Shown: positions 22,956 through 30,707, counted from the stretch's first letter. The stretch: 64,000 nt of DNA from Chloroflexota bacterium (GCA_017993775.1 JAGOMA010000008.1:62001-126000), one strand, 5' to 3'. The notes: generated from the sequence alone by a model not told the origin. Program-made: numbers and translations.

Positions 22956-23513
22956 TTACCTCATCAAGCCAGGCTGTGGCTGCGCATTGCGCCGGGCAAT
23001 CTCTCGGCGCAGGTTACGCGCACTGCGGAACTGGCCCAGGCGTTCTTCTTTTTCCCGGTCGTAGGGTTTGCGATAACCTGCCTGCACCATCCAATCCGCT
23101 GGCGGCTGAAGCGGCGCTTTGTAATCGCCTGCTTCCTTTACACACTGGTCGCGGTCGGCGCAGTCGCCGTCTCTGGCGATAACTTCGAACGGCAGAAATG
23201 TGCGGCCGCAGCGCGGGCACACCTGGCTGGGCTGAGCGAAACGGCTGCCCTGGCGGTTGGCGATGCCGAAACCGTAGAGGGTGGTTTCGCTGCCCTTCTC
23301 GCGCACTTGCACGCCCACCACCGGCCAACCGCCAATAATTTCCAGGCGGATGGACTCGGCCGTGTGGTTGTTCCAGGCGACCAGGTGGGCTTCGGGTTGG
23401 GCGGCGCGAGCGCCGGCCGGTACTTCCACCACCATGTCGATGGCGTGGGTACGGCCGTCGTATTGGGCTTTGGCGAGGATGGTCTCAAATTGGGCCGGGG
23501 TGATGGGGGTCAC
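22956..23513 (-). CDS. Early-operon protein with cysteine cluster, unknown
   Basis: 185 aa from a GTG at 23513 that overlaps the upstream TGA (GTGA) and follows GGAGGT, so the longer reading is unlikely. The N-terminal alpha/beta part (ITPAQFETILAKAQYDGRTH, then AHLVAWNNHTAESIRLEIIG) precedes a zinc-finger-like CPRCGRTFLPFEVI...CADRDQC (about 98-125). The C-terminus is basic (KEERLGQFRSARNLRREIAR). Nucleic acid binding is plausible from the cysteines and basic tail; no family recognised. Confidence 0.65.
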   Translation of the reverse strand: MTPITPAQFETILAKAQYDGRTHAIDMVVEVPAGARAAQPEAHLVAWNNHTAESIRLEIIGGWPVVGVQVREKGSETTLYGFGIANRQGSRFAQPSQVCPRCGRTFLPFEVIARDGDCADRDQCVKEAGDYKAPLQPPADWMVQAGYRKPYDREKEERLGQFRSARNLRREIARRNAQPQPGLMR

Positions 23514-23845
23514 TGGGTCACCTCCACGAGGTGCTGCGCCAGCCCATTCGAGCCGATGAACTCGTAGACCCACCATTTCCGCCCGCCGTCTGTCGCGCCC
23601 CAGCGCTGCAGCCGGTAAACTGTGCGGTACTCGTCGCCGGCCATGCGCATGTCGCGGGCCAGGTCCAGGACCAGGCGGGCGCTGGCCGGGGTAACGTTGC
23701 GCCGACGGCCGTCAATCGTTGCCATCCACTGTTCAGGGTGGAAGCGGCCTTTGGGCCGGTAGGCGATGCGCTCGACGCTGGGGCTTTCGGCCGTTGGGGC
23801 TTTCGGATCAGGTTCCATCTGTGTTACAATTTGCTTAAGTTTCAT
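23510..23845 (-). CDS. Early-operon protein with conserved leader hairpin, unknown
   Basis: 111 aa: a charged N-terminus (MKLKQIVTQMEPDPKAP) then a beta-rich body (GRFHPEQWMATIDGRRRNV, RTVYRLQRWG, KWWVYEFIG). ATG at 23845, with GGAG upstream and a stem-loop (23866-23897) in the leader like that of the preceding gene. Not recognised. Confidence 0.6.
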   Translation of the reverse strand: MKLKQIVTQMEPDPKAPTAESPSVERIAYRPKGRFHPEQWMATIDGRRRNVTPASARLVLDLARDMRMAGDEYRTVYRLQRWGATDGGRKWWVYEFIGSNGLAQHLVEVTQ

Positions 23846-23865
23846 GGGGACTATGTCTCCTTGGT

Positions 23866-23897
23866 GGCCGTCCAACTTTGCGAGAGTTTGGACGGCC
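23866..23897 (-). promoter_or_regulatory. Early-gene leader hairpin, copy 1
   Basis: Arms GGCCGTCCAA and TTGGACGGCC (10 bp) with a 12-nt loop containing TCGCAAAG, placed just before the SD of the 111-aa gene. The loop block and lower stem recur at 24174-24205 before the first operon gene. Confidence 0.6.
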
Positions 23898-23904
23898 TTT
23901 TTGT

Positions 23905-24159
23905 TTAGCTGGCCACGTGTACCGAGTCGGCCAGCATGTCGCCGATGTAAAGTTCCGTTAACGCATCCACTTCATCGCCTTCCCGATCAATCAAAGAAAT
24001 CCAAGTTACCGAGACGACCGGGTCGCCCTGGAGCATCTCGGCATTTCCTTCCCCGAACTGGACCAGGGCAAGGTTCTGGTTTCTGGTGAAAAAGTCCTGG
24101 GTAAGGCTGTTTCCACTCTCTAAAACTGCTATCACTCTGGTCTTAAAATCTTTGTCCAT
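23905..24159 (-). CDS. First gene of the leftward early operon, unknown
   Basis: 84 aa from ATG 24159 (GGAAGGTGCAG upstream). Seen: DKDFKTRVIAVLESGNSLTQ and a beta-rich remainder (NLALVQFGEGNAEMLQGDPV; VTWISLIDREGD). No HTH is evident, so it is not an obvious repressor. It is the first gene after the consensus promoter at 24241-24269 and probably among the earliest expressed. Confidence 0.6.
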   Translation of the reverse strand: MDKDFKTRVIAVLESGNSLTQDFFTRNQNLALVQFGEGNAEMLQGDPVVSVTWISLIDREGDEVDALTELYIGDMLADSVHVAS

Positions 24160-24173
24160 CTGCACCTTCCTTT

Positions 24174-24205
24174 GGCCGTTCGACTTTGCGATGGTCTGGA
24201 CGGCC
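24174..24205 (-). promoter_or_regulatory. Early-gene leader hairpin, copy 2
   Basis: Arms GGCCGT / ACGGCC (6 bp plus partial extension) with the same TCGCAAAG loop block as 23866-23897, directly before the SD of the first early gene. Confidence 0.55.
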
Positions 24206-24240
24206 TTATTGCTGCCGGCTAACCAAAAAATCATACGGGA

Positions 24241-24269
24241 ATTATAATCAACTTGTGAACAAATGTCAA
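24241..24269 (-). promoter_or_regulatory. Leftward early promoter PL, perfect sigma-70 consensus
   Basis: Minus strand -35 TTGACA (24269-24264), 17-nt spacer, -10 TATAAT (24246-24241). The spacer contains TGTTCACAA (plus strand 24253-24261) starting 2 nt after the -35, the same geometry as both rightward promoters. Confidence 0.8.
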
Positions 24270-24275
24270 TAATTG

Positions 24276-24304
24276 TTGACGTATGTTCACAAAGATGATA
24301 CTAT
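24276..24304 (+). promoter_or_regulatory. Rightward promoter PR1 with shared operator
   Basis: -35 TTGACG (24276-24281), 17-nt spacer, -10 TACTAT (24299-24304); TGTTCACAA at 24284-24292. Its -35 lies only 6 bp from that of PL, so the two promoters are back to back. Confidence 0.7.
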
Positions 24305-24310
24305 TCCGGT

Positions 24311-24391
24311 ATGAAATTGAACCAAACGAACGGCACAGAATCGCAACTTGTCATGGCAACTCTTGTTGACAAGTGTTCACAAGGATATTAG
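24311..24391 (+). CDS. Possible 26-codon leader peptide
   Basis: ATG at 24311, about 7 nt after the PR1 -10 box, opens a 26-codon frame that reads through the PR2 operator and stops at 24391 within the PR2 -10 region. No good ribosome binding site; if used it would be nearly leaderless. Low confidence. Confidence 0.2.
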   Translation: MKLNQTNGTESQLVMATLVDKCSQGY

Positions 24392-24394
24392 AAT
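24366..24394 (+). promoter_or_regulatory. Rightward promoter PR2 with shared operator
   Basis: -35 TTGACA (24366-24371), 17-nt spacer, -10 TAGAAT (24389-24394); TGTTCACAA at 24374-24382. Faces the RHH-like gene. Confidence 0.75.
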
Positions 24395-24452
24395 GGAGCG
24401 CATCATGGGAATAGCTTTAGCAGAGATAGTTGGAACTAATGGAGGTGGCACG

Positions 24453-24632
24453 GTGCAAAAGAAAAACCGTGAGCGCCTCACGGTTTATCTTGATGAGCAA
24501 CTTTACCAACGCTTTGTAACCGAGGCTGAGGAAAATTATCGTAGCCTAACTGACCACATGAATGCGATTATTGCTGCTCATTTCGAGGCCGTTGACGCGC
24601 AGATTGCCGCCTCGACCAGTAAAAGGGAATGA
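24453..24632 (+). CDS. Small RHH-like DNA-binding protein, candidate switch regulator
   Basis: 59 aa: RERLTVYLDEQLYQRFVTEA then YRSLTDHMNAIIAAHFEA. The pattern of a short strand, helix and helix resembles ribbon-helix-helix (Arc/MetJ-type) repressors, which bind short repeats as dimers. The GTG at 24453 has GGAGGTGG 7 nt upstream and lies past the PR2 start site; the upstream in-frame ATGs overlap or crowd the -10 box and lack an SD. It sits opposite the early operon and is the obvious candidate to bind TGTTCACAA; this link is inferred. Confidence 0.65.
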   Translation: MQKKNRERLTVYLDEQLYQRFVTEAEENYRSLTDHMNAIIAAHFEAVDAQIAASTSKRE

Positions 24633-24655
24633 CGGCGGCAAAAAAAAAAGCCGCC
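24633..24655 (+). terminator. Hairpin after the RHH gene
   Basis: CGGCGGC (24633-24639) and GCCGCC (24650-24655) separated by ten A, immediately after the stop codon. The poly-A loop is unusual and there is no U-tract; likely a terminator or 3' stabiliser. Confidence 0.5.
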
Positions 24656-24682
24656 CCATTTCTGAGACGACCTTTACCTTTT

Positions 24683-24717
24683 AACCCCGCTCCATCCGCC
24701 AAGATTAATGCGGGGTT
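24683..24717. terminator. Hairpin AACCCCGC/GCGGGGTT
   Basis: 8-bp arms (24683-24690 and 24710-24717); a T-rich stretch follows on the plus strand. It is one of three consecutive hairpins separating the element from the tRNA gene. Confidence 0.5.
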
Positions 24718-24772
24718 TGCATTTTTGGCCAATCACGGCCGTTAACACAACAAATTTCAAGGAAATAAAAAC

Positions 24773-24811
24773 GGGGTCATCGCCCAAGCCTAGACAGCCA
24801 GCGATGACCCC
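24773..24811. terminator. 11-bp inverted repeat, probable bidirectional terminator
   Basis: GGGGTCATCGC (24773-24783) and GCGATGACCCC (24801-24811), loop 17 nt, preceded by AAAAA and followed by TTAAA. It separates the phage-like region from the tRNA. Confidence 0.5.
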
Positions 24812-24871
24812 TTAAACGCACCTTATTAACTGAATAACAAGGATTTTTTCAGCCTCGCGGCTACTTTGAAA

Positions 24872-24944
24872 CGGGAGCGACGGGGATCGAACCCGCGATC
24901 TTCGGCTTGACAGGCCGACGTGTTAACCACTACACCACGCCCCC
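24872..24944 (-). tRNA. tRNA-Asp (GTC)
   Basis: The minus strand folds as a cloverleaf: acceptor GGGGGCG pairs with CGCTCCC, D-arm TGTAGTGGTTAACA, anticodon stem TCGGC/GCCGA with loop CTGTCAA (anticodon GTC), T-arm GCGGGTTCGATCCCCGT, discriminator G. CCA is not encoded. The 3' end faces the accessory region on its left, the usual orientation for an integration target. Confidence 0.95.
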
Positions 24945-25019
24945 TAGAGCGACTGGGATATTATCAAAAACCGCGTATGCTGTCAATATCATATGCTAGC
25001 AATTTCACAATCTGCTCCG

Positions 25020-26165
25020 CTAGCTTACGGCCGTTTTCGCCCGCCGCAACAACTGATCAACGGCCGTTACCGCCTCTGCCACCGTCACCCCCTCCTCCCA
25101 TGTAAACGGCCGTTCGTCAGCCACCGCCGCCAAATCATGCCAAAGCGCCACCACCTGCCCCTTCGTCCCATACGGCCGTGATACAGCCGGGTCGCTCGGA
25201 CCAAAAATCGCCAACGTCGGGCAGCCAACGGCCGCCGCCACATGCGTGGGACCAGTGTCATTGCCAATGTACAAATCCGCCACCTCGCACAAACCGCCCA
25301 ACTCGCCCAGGCTGATGCTGCCCACCCAATCAACCAACGGCGCGGCTGTCATGCCGATGATCGCTCTGGCTATGTCGCGATCTTGGTCGGCGCCAACCAG
25401 TAACACGCGCGCGCCATGCTCGCGCACAATATGGTTGGCCAGTCTGGCATACCGCTCCGCCGGCCACAATTTGCCAGGCGTCGTTTGTATCGGATTGCTC
25501 GCCCCGCCCGGATGGATAACCACCAACGGGCAGTCGCCCAACCAATCCACATCTTCTACCAGCCGATGGGTAACGGCCGTACGATCATTGTCCGGTGGAT
25601 AAAATTCCATGCCCACCCGGTTTTGCACGTCCGAACCGACCTCTACGCCCATGCTCGCCGCTAACGACAAGGAGATTTCGGCGGCGTGCCGGATGTTTTG
25701 TGCTGGTTTCACCGCCACCGTATGCGCGAAACCACGGCCGTCAATATTCAGTCCAATCCGCTGTGGAATACTCGCTTCCCAGGCCAATAAGGCCAGGGTG
25801 CTGGAGCGACTGGGAATGATGCATGTATCGTAGGCTTCTTCATGCAATTGATGCGCCAATCGACGAATTGCCCCCCACCCTGCGGCTTTCAGGTTGCCGG
25901 AACCGGCGTCGATCAACTCTGTAATGCGTGGGTTGCCGATGATGGCCGGCCGGCCCCAAGAACTGACAACCCAATCAAAACGTGTTTGCGGATAGGCGTT
26001 GCTGAGCGCCGCCAACAGCGGGGTGGTTAACATAATCTGGCTCACGCAGCAGGGCTGCAAGATGACCGCTTTTTGAGGTGGGGTAAACGGCCGTCGGCTA
26101 AGAAACCAAAACGGGATGCGCGCCGTTCGCGCTGCAGCAACAGTCAGCCAATTATCACGAGGCAT
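25020..26165 (-). CDS. Glycosyltransferase family 9 (heptosyltransferase-like)
   Basis: 381 aa. Seen: N-terminal KAVILQPCCVSQIMLTTPLL, then VVIHPGGASNPIQTTPGKLW and the GT9 signature region LYIGNDTGPTHVAAAVGCPT with IFGPSDPAVSRPYG near the C-terminus. GT9 enzymes transfer heptose or related sugars in the cytosol to lipid-linked or cell-surface glycans. In a lineage without typical LPS the acceptor is uncertain. It stands alone next to the tRNA, downstream of the ComEA-like gene on the same strand (gap 43 nt). First clear chromosomal gene right of the element. Confidence 0.85.
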   Translation of the reverse strand: MPRDNWLTVAAARTARIPFWFLSRRPFTPPQKAVILQPCCVSQIMLTTPLLAALSNAYPQTRFDWVVSSWGRPAIIGNPRITELIDAGSGNLKAAGWGAIRRLAHQLHEEAYDTCIIPSRSSTLALLAWEASIPQRIGLNIDGRGFAHTVAVKPAQNIRHAAEISLSLAASMGVEVGSDVQNRVGMEFYPPDNDRTAVTHRLVEDVDWLGDCPLVVIHPGGASNPIQTTPGKLWPAERYARLANHIVREHGARVLLVGADQDRDIARAIIGMTAAPLVDWVGSISLGELGGLCEVADLYIGNDTGPTHVAAAVGCPTLAIFGPSDPAVSRPYGTKGQVVALWHDLAAVADERPFTWEEGVTVAEAVTAVDQLLRRAKTAVS

Positions 26166-26208
26166 AGTGGCCTAAAGATAACAGAAACAACCCATCGCGC
26201 CCAAAGGG

Positions 26209-26841
26209 TTAATTTCCGCTCACAATGATCAGCTCTTTAATCTGGCCAAATTTGGCTTCGCCAATTCCTGGCACGTTCATAATCTCTTCGATGGTCTTAA
26301 ACAGCCCCACGCTGGTGCGATAAGCGATGATTTTTTCGGCCGTGCTGGGGCCAATTCCCGGCAAAGAATCCAGTTCAGCGATGTCAGCCTGGTTGATATC
26401 GATCAGGCCGCCAGGTGAGGAGGCGCTGAGTTCGACGGCCGTTCCCCCACGAGACAGCGCACTCACCACGGCCGTTGGCGTGGCCGCCAATTCGCTCATC
26501 GTAGGCACATACACCTGCGCGCCATCAAACAACGGTTGCGCCAGATTGATAACGGCCGTATTCGCATCCGGCGCAAACCCACCGGCGGCGGCGATCGCCT
26601 GTTCAACCGCGCTGTCCGGCGGCAACAAGTAAACGGCCGCCGCAGCTACCGCGCCGTTCACAAAAACGCGAATCGGGCCGGGTGTTGCGGTTGGTTCAGG
26701 CGTGGCCAGCGGCGCGGGAGCAATAATTTCGATTGGCGCGGGCTGCGTCTGGCGCATCAACCCCACGCCCAAGAGCGTCAGCGCCACCCCCAAAATCGAC
26801 CCCAAAACGATGTACCCTAAACTGCTCTGGGTAATTTTCAT
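26209..26841 (-). CDS. comEA: ComEA-like DNA-binding protein (SLBB plus helix-hairpin-helix)
   Basis: 210 aa. One N-terminal TM helix (GYIVLGSILGVALTLLGVGL) with a P/T/A-rich linker is followed by an SLBB-like domain (IRVFVNGAVAAAAVYLLPPD, about 55-115). The C-terminal helix-hairpin-helix pair is DINQADIAELDSLPGIGPST and IMNVPGIGEAKFGQIKEL. This is the ComEA layout: a membrane-anchored receptor that binds incoming dsDNA during natural transformation. No other competence gene is nearby. The ATG follows GGAGGG. Confidence 0.85.
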   Translation of the reverse strand: MKITQSSLGYIVLGSILGVALTLLGVGLMRQTQPAPIEIIAPAPLATPEPTATPGPIRVFVNGAVAAAAVYLLPPDSAVEQAIAAAGGFAPDANTAVINLAQPLFDGAQVYVPTMSELAATPTAVVSALSRGGTAVELSASSPGGLIDINQADIAELDSLPGIGPSTAEKIIAYRTSVGLFKTIEEIMNVPGIGEAKFGQIKELIIVSGN

Positions 26842-26912
26842 TCCTGCCCTCCATCAGAAAAGAATGCTGACAATCGGCGCTCCTTGTGTTGTTAACCGAA
26901 GGAACGCATCCT

Positions 26913-26974
26913 AAACCCTAAAGGTTTCTTGATCTCTGGACAACGATCTTGATTCAGCCAAACCCTTAGGGTTT
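26913..26974. repeat. Dispersed CCCTAAGGG-type hairpin, copy 1
   Basis: Left arm 26913-26927 (AAACCCTAAAGGTTT, one base off) and right arm 26960-26974 (AAACCCTTAGGGTTT). The spacer shares GATCTTGATTCAGC with the copy at 32173-32237. Confidence 0.7.
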
Positions 26975-27005
26975 GCACCTGTGGAACCATATAACTTGGA
27001 TATTT

Positions 27006-28454
27006 TTACCCTTTGACGACGGCTACCGGCACAATTCGGGCCACCTTGCGGGCAATGCCGGCGCCATGTACAACCTCGATCACCTTGTCCACATCTTTGT
27101 AAGCCGATGGCGCTTCTTCTGCCAGGCCGGGCAGGCTGCCGGCGCGCACATGAATGCCCTCGGCTTCCAGTTCTTCGCGCAGCTCATCGCCGCGAATGGT
27201 GCGCTTGGCCTGGCTGCGGCTCATGGTGCGGCCCGCCCCATGGCAGGTCGAGCCAAAGCTTTGGGCCATAGACTTTTCCGTGCCGACCAACACCCAGCTT
27301 GCCGTGCCCATCGAGCCGGGCACCAGCACCGGCTGGCCGATGTCGCGGTAGGCGTCTGGCAGAACGGCCGAACCTGGGCCAAAGGCGCGGGTAGCGCCTT
27401 TACGATGGACGCACAATTTGCGTTTACGGCCGTCTACCTCATGCTCCTCAATTTTAGCCATGTTGTGGGCGATGTCGTAAATCTGGTAGACGGTATCCCG
27501 CAGGCCGGTTCCGGCCAATACCTGCGTAAAACTTTGGCGGATGAGGTGCGTCAGAACCTGACGGTTGACGAAGGCATAATTGGCCGCCGCGTGCATTGCC
27601 GCCTGGTAATCTTGACCTTCCGGGCTGCTGAGCGGCGCGCACACCAATTCCCGATCCGGCAGTTTGATGCCGTATTGGTGGACCGATTTTTGAAATCGCT
27701 TAACATAATCGGTGCAAACCTGATGGCCGAAACCGCGTGATCCGCAGTGAATTTGCACCACAATCTGGCCGGGAAAGAGGCCCATGCGCTGCGCGGCCTC
27801 GTCGTAAAAAATCTCGTCTACCACGTCTACTTCGATGAAATGGTTGCCCGCGCCCAACGTGCCAATCTGATCCAGACCTCGTTTTTTGGCGCGTTCGCTC
27901 ACTTTGCTGGCGTCGGCGTGGGGAAGACGGCCGTTTTCCTCCGTGCGCTCCAGGTCCATTTTGGTGGCGTACCCGTTTTTCAACGCCCAATCTGCGCCCT
28001 GTTCCACCAATCGGTCTAAATCCTGCCGCTTCAGGCGCACGCTGCCGCCCCGGCCAACGCCGCTGGGGCAGTTGGCTTGCAGCGCCGAAGCGAGACGATC
28101 CAGGTGCGGCGCAATATCATCGCGGTGCAGATGGGTCGCCAGCAGGCGCACGCCGCAGTTGATGTCGTAGCCCACGCCGCCGGGAGAAATAACGCCATCA
28201 GGCAGTTCGGTAGCGATGACACTGCCAATGGGAAAGCCGTAACCCTGGTGAATGTCGGGCATGGCCAGTGCGTATTTGACAATGCCCGGCAGCGTGGCGG
28301 TGTTGACCAGTTGATCCAGGCTTTTGTCGCCCAGAGCAGCTTCCAACAGCTCGCCATCGGCGTAAAACCGCGCCGGCACGCGCATGTCGGCGCGGAAAGT
28401 GGCTGGTATTTCGTGTACGTAGGGAGTGATTTGTTTGAAATCGCTGCGTTTCAT
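27006..28454 (-). CDS. rtcB: RNA-splicing ligase RtcB
   Basis: 482 aa, full length. It joins RNA ends bearing 2',3'-cyclic or 3'-phosphate to 5'-OH using GTP and Mn2+. Seen: [28 protein letters not shown] (metal cysteine), [25 protein letters not shown], and [12 protein letters not shown] with the histidine that is guanylylated. All metal and nucleotide motifs are present. It is cotranscribed with archease 15 nt upstream, which supplies turnover of the RtcB-GMP intermediate. GGAGG precedes the ATG. No tRNA intron or RtcA gene is visible nearby, so the substrate could be RNA repair. Confidence 0.95.
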   Translation of the reverse strand: MKRSDFKQITPYVHEIPATFRADMRVPARFYADGELLEAALGDKSLDQLVNTATLPGIVKYALAMPDIHQGYGFPIGSVIATELPDGVISPGGVGYDINCGVRLLATHLHRDDIAPHLDRLASALQANCPSGVGRGGSVRLKRQDLDRLVEQGADWALKNGYATKMDLERTEENGRLPHADASKVSERAKKRGLDQIGTLGAGNHFIEVDVVDEIFYDEAAQRMGLFPGQIVVQIHCGSRGFGHQVCTDYVKRFQKSVHQYGIKLPDRELVCAPLSSPEGQDYQAAMHAAANYAFVNRQVLTHLIRQSFTQVLAGTGLRDTVYQIYDIAHNMAKIEEHEVDGRKRKLCVHRKGATRAFGPGSAVLPDAYRDIGQPVLVPGSMGTASWVLVGTEKSMAQSFGSTCHGAGRTMSRSQAKRTIRGDELREELEAEGIHVRAGSLPGLAEEAPSAYKDVDKVIEVVHGAGIARKVARIVPVAVVKG

Positions 28455-28469
28455 GGCTGCCTCCAGAAT

Positions 28470-28880
28470 TTATACGTCAAAGACAATCGTCGTTTCCAGG
28501 CCGTTTTCGGTTGGAGTGATGGCTAAATTGTGGTAGGTGACGGCTTTGATGTGTTTAAGCAGTTGGGCGACCGGGCCGCCGTGGAGGGTGGCCTGGAGGT
28601 GGGTGGGGGTGACGGCCGTTAAGGCAAACTCCGGAAACACCACCTGCTCCATCTCCGCCCAGTAAGCCAGTTCGCTCAACCAATCGACCAGCAGGCTCTC
28701 GGCGTCGTCGGCGTCCAGAGTAAGGCGGCGGGTAATGGTGGGAAGGGAAACGGCCGTGTCCTCCCCAATCATCAGCGTGTTCATGGCCAGAGCCGCCTGC
28801 CGCAGCAAGTCCGCCAGATCGCGCCCCCAAACCCGAATCGACCAATCGGCCGTATGATCGATAACTGCAAAACCAGCCAT
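28470..28880 (-). CDS. Archease, RtcB cofactor
   Basis: 136 aa, the usual size. Seen: VIDHTADWSIRVWG (metal-binding region), ESLLVDWLSELAYWAEM and HIKAVTYHNLAITPTENGLE ending in IVFDV. These are the three conserved blocks of archease, which speeds RtcB guanylylation and allows multiple turnovers. It is the first gene of the two-gene operon. Confidence 0.9.
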   Translation of the reverse strand: MAGFAVIDHTADWSIRVWGRDLADLLRQAALAMNTLMIGEDTAVSLPTITRRLTLDADDAESLLVDWLSELAYWAEMEQVVFPEFALTAVTPTHLQATLHGGPVAQLLKHIKAVTYHNLAITPTENGLETTIVFDV

Positions 28881-29117
28881 CCCGTCGCGGCTCCTGTCTT
28901 GGCAATATTGGCGATTAACCTGTGGATAATCGCCGCCATAACCATAGAAAAATCAACTCGAAATGCCCCTATTTGTGGTAAATTCTTTCTTTCTCAACCC
29001 GTTTGGGACACGTGTCCATTGTAACATAGAAGCAAATTCCATAGCATCTTACGACGGCTGACGGTATGATTAGGTATCTGGGCACAGGCTCAGTCATTGT
29101 GAGAAAAGGAGCGAATC

Positions 29118-29483
29118 ATGAGCGAGCAACCACAGCCACAACCCCCTCAACCAGGCAAACGAATCAACATCGACATCCCCAAAGATTTACAGGCCGTCTA
29201 TGCCAACGTCGCCTTTATCAGCCATACGCCGGCAGAAGTCGTTTTGGATTTTGCTCAGGTGCTGCCAAGAATGCCGCGTGGTTCGGTTCAGGCGCGAGTG
29301 ATTATGTCGCCGATGCACGCGAAAATGTTGCAGCAAGCTCTGGCGCAAAATATCGCCAATTACGAACGGCAGTTTGGCGAAATTCGCCTGCCGCAGCAGA
29401 TGAACCTGGCGGATCAATTCTTTCGCTTTCCGCAGCAAGACAGCGACGACGACAACAAAGAGAACAAAAGTGACCCCGAATAG
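29118..29483 (+). CDS. DUF3467 protein
   Basis: 121 aa: IDIPKDLQAVYANVAFISHT, EVVLDFAQVLPRMPRGSVQA, VIMSPMHAKMLQQALAQNI; this is the DUF3467 pattern. The acidic/Q-rich tail is variable. Function unknown in the family. GGAG 8 nt before the ATG. It is followed after 12 nt by the translin-like gene, so the two are probably one transcript. The 237 bp upstream (28881-29117) show no other gene and should contain its promoter. Confidence 0.85.
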   Translation: MSEQPQPQPPQPGKRINIDIPKDLQAVYANVAFISHTPAEVVLDFAQVLPRMPRGSVQARVIMSPMHAKMLQQALAQNIANYERQFGEIRLPQQMNLADQFFRFPQQDSDDDNKENKSDPE

Positions 29484-29495
29484 GAGATACCATTC

Positions 29496-30134
29496 ATGGA
29501 TCAATTAGAACTGCTGGCCGAAGAAATCCGCCAGGAATTTGAGCGGGTAAATGCGGCGCGAGATCAGGCGTATCAACGATCGCGCGAGTTGATCAGCTTG
29601 TGCGCTCGTTCTATCCGCGCTATGCACCGCAGCGAATGGGACACGGCCGATGCGCTGCTGGTTGAATTGGGCCGGGCAAAGGATACGTTTGTGGCCGATG
29701 TGCAAGATTTTCCCGACCTTTATTTCGCTGGTTATACGCAGGACGCTATCAAGGAATATGTGGAGGCGCACCTGACGTATGCCATTATGCGGGCACGGCC
29801 GTTGCCCACCCCCACCGACCTGGGCGCAGAATCGAACACCTGGCTGAATGGTCTGGCGGAAGCGGCCACGGAACTGCGCCGCCGCATTCTGGACATTATC
29901 CGTCACGGCCACAGCGACGAAGCGGAACGCCTGCTGGATGTGATGGACGCCATTTACAGCATCCTGGTGACCTTTGACTTTAACGATTCGATTACCGGCG
30001 GGCTGCGCCGGCGCACAGACACGGTGCGCGCCGTGCTGGAACGGACACGCGGCGACGTAACTACCAGTTTGCGCCAGGCAAAATTGGAAGAAGCGCTGGA
30101 AGCGTTGGAAGCGAAGTTTAACGATGAACGGTAA
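29496..30134 (+). CDS. Translin-family protein
   Basis: 212 aa, all-helical. Seen: RSRELISLCARSIRAMHRSE, PDLYFAGYTQDAIKEYVEAH, WLNGLAEAATELRRRILDII, VMDAIYSILVTFDF and GGLRRRTDTVRAVLERTRGD; this succession is that of bacterial and archaeal translin homologues. Eukaryotic translin/TRAX form RNA-binding and RNase octamers (C3PO); prokaryotic functions are poorly defined. The RtcB-archease operon lies about 0.6 kb away on the other strand, an RNA-themed neighbourhood. Confidence 0.75.
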   Translation: MDQLELLAEEIRQEFERVNAARDQAYQRSRELISLCARSIRAMHRSEWDTADALLVELGRAKDTFVADVQDFPDLYFAGYTQDAIKEYVEAHLTYAIMRARPLPTPTDLGAESNTWLNGLAEAATELRRRILDIIRHGHSDEAERLLDVMDAIYSILVTFDFNDSITGGLRRRTDTVRAVLERTRGDVTTSLRQAKLEEALEALEAKFNDER

Positions 30135-30139
30135 TTAAT

Positions 30140-30183
30140 AACGGCAAACGGAGATCCGACGCGCCGGATCAGCGTTTGCCGTT
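30140..30183. terminator. Bidirectional terminator between translin and membrane gene
   Basis: Outer arms 30140-30150 and 30173-30183 (AACGGCAAACG type), inner arms GATCCG/CGGATC; it lies between convergent genes and overlaps the end of the minus-strand gene. Confidence 0.65.
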
Positions 30184-30576
30184 TGCCATTATCATGCCTA
30201 TTCCCAGACCGGCCAGCAGCCCAACGGCTGCCCACACGGGGGTTTGCTGCCAGACCCAGGCGATTTGTTGGGGGGTAAATTCAGGGCCGTGGGCATGAAG
30301 GCCGGTTTTGACGGCCATAAACACCAGTGTCAGCAGCCCGCTGCTCAGGCCAAACATTAAGCCGAGCACGGCCGTTGCGCCTAACCACGCCCGTAAAGAC
30401 CAGGACCGCCCGCCCAGATAGCGCTGCGCGAGATAAGCCAGGGAAACGGCCGTTGTGCCTGTCCCCATGATGACCACCCCGACCAGTGATCCTTCCAAAC
30501 TAATCCAGACCAGGGCATAGAGGATGTAGACGGCCGTTAGCCATTTTAGATACGGCCGTTTTTCAGGCAAACCCAT
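30169..30576 (-). CDS. Four-TM membrane protein, unknown
   Basis: 135 aa from ATG 30576 (GGAGAGTG upstream). Four hydrophobic helices: LKWLTAVYILYALVWISLEG, then GVVIMGTGTTAVSLAYLAQ, ATAVLGLMFGLSSGLLTLVF and AAVGLLAGLGIGMIMANGK. A proline-tryptophan loop lies between helices 3 and 4. No family recognised. Confidence 0.65.
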   Translation of the reverse strand: MGLPEKRPYLKWLTAVYILYALVWISLEGSLVGVVIMGTGTTAVSLAYLAQRYLGGRSWSLRAWLGATAVLGLMFGLSSGLLTLVFMAVKTGLHAHGPEFTPQQIAWVWQQTPVWAAVGLLAGLGIGMIMANGKR

Positions 30577-30707
30577 ACCTGCACTCTCCTTGCCTGGCAG
30601 CTTACCCATTGTGAAAAAAACATGAGCCAATACAATGGTAACTGGACTTTTGTCCGGTTTTCGCCATAATCAGAAATGACTTACAATCCTCAAATAGGAG
30701 TACAACC

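Noticed and set aside
24453-24632. Integrase or excisionase next to the tRNA
   Set aside because: The only gene there is a 59-aa RHH-like protein without recombinase residues.
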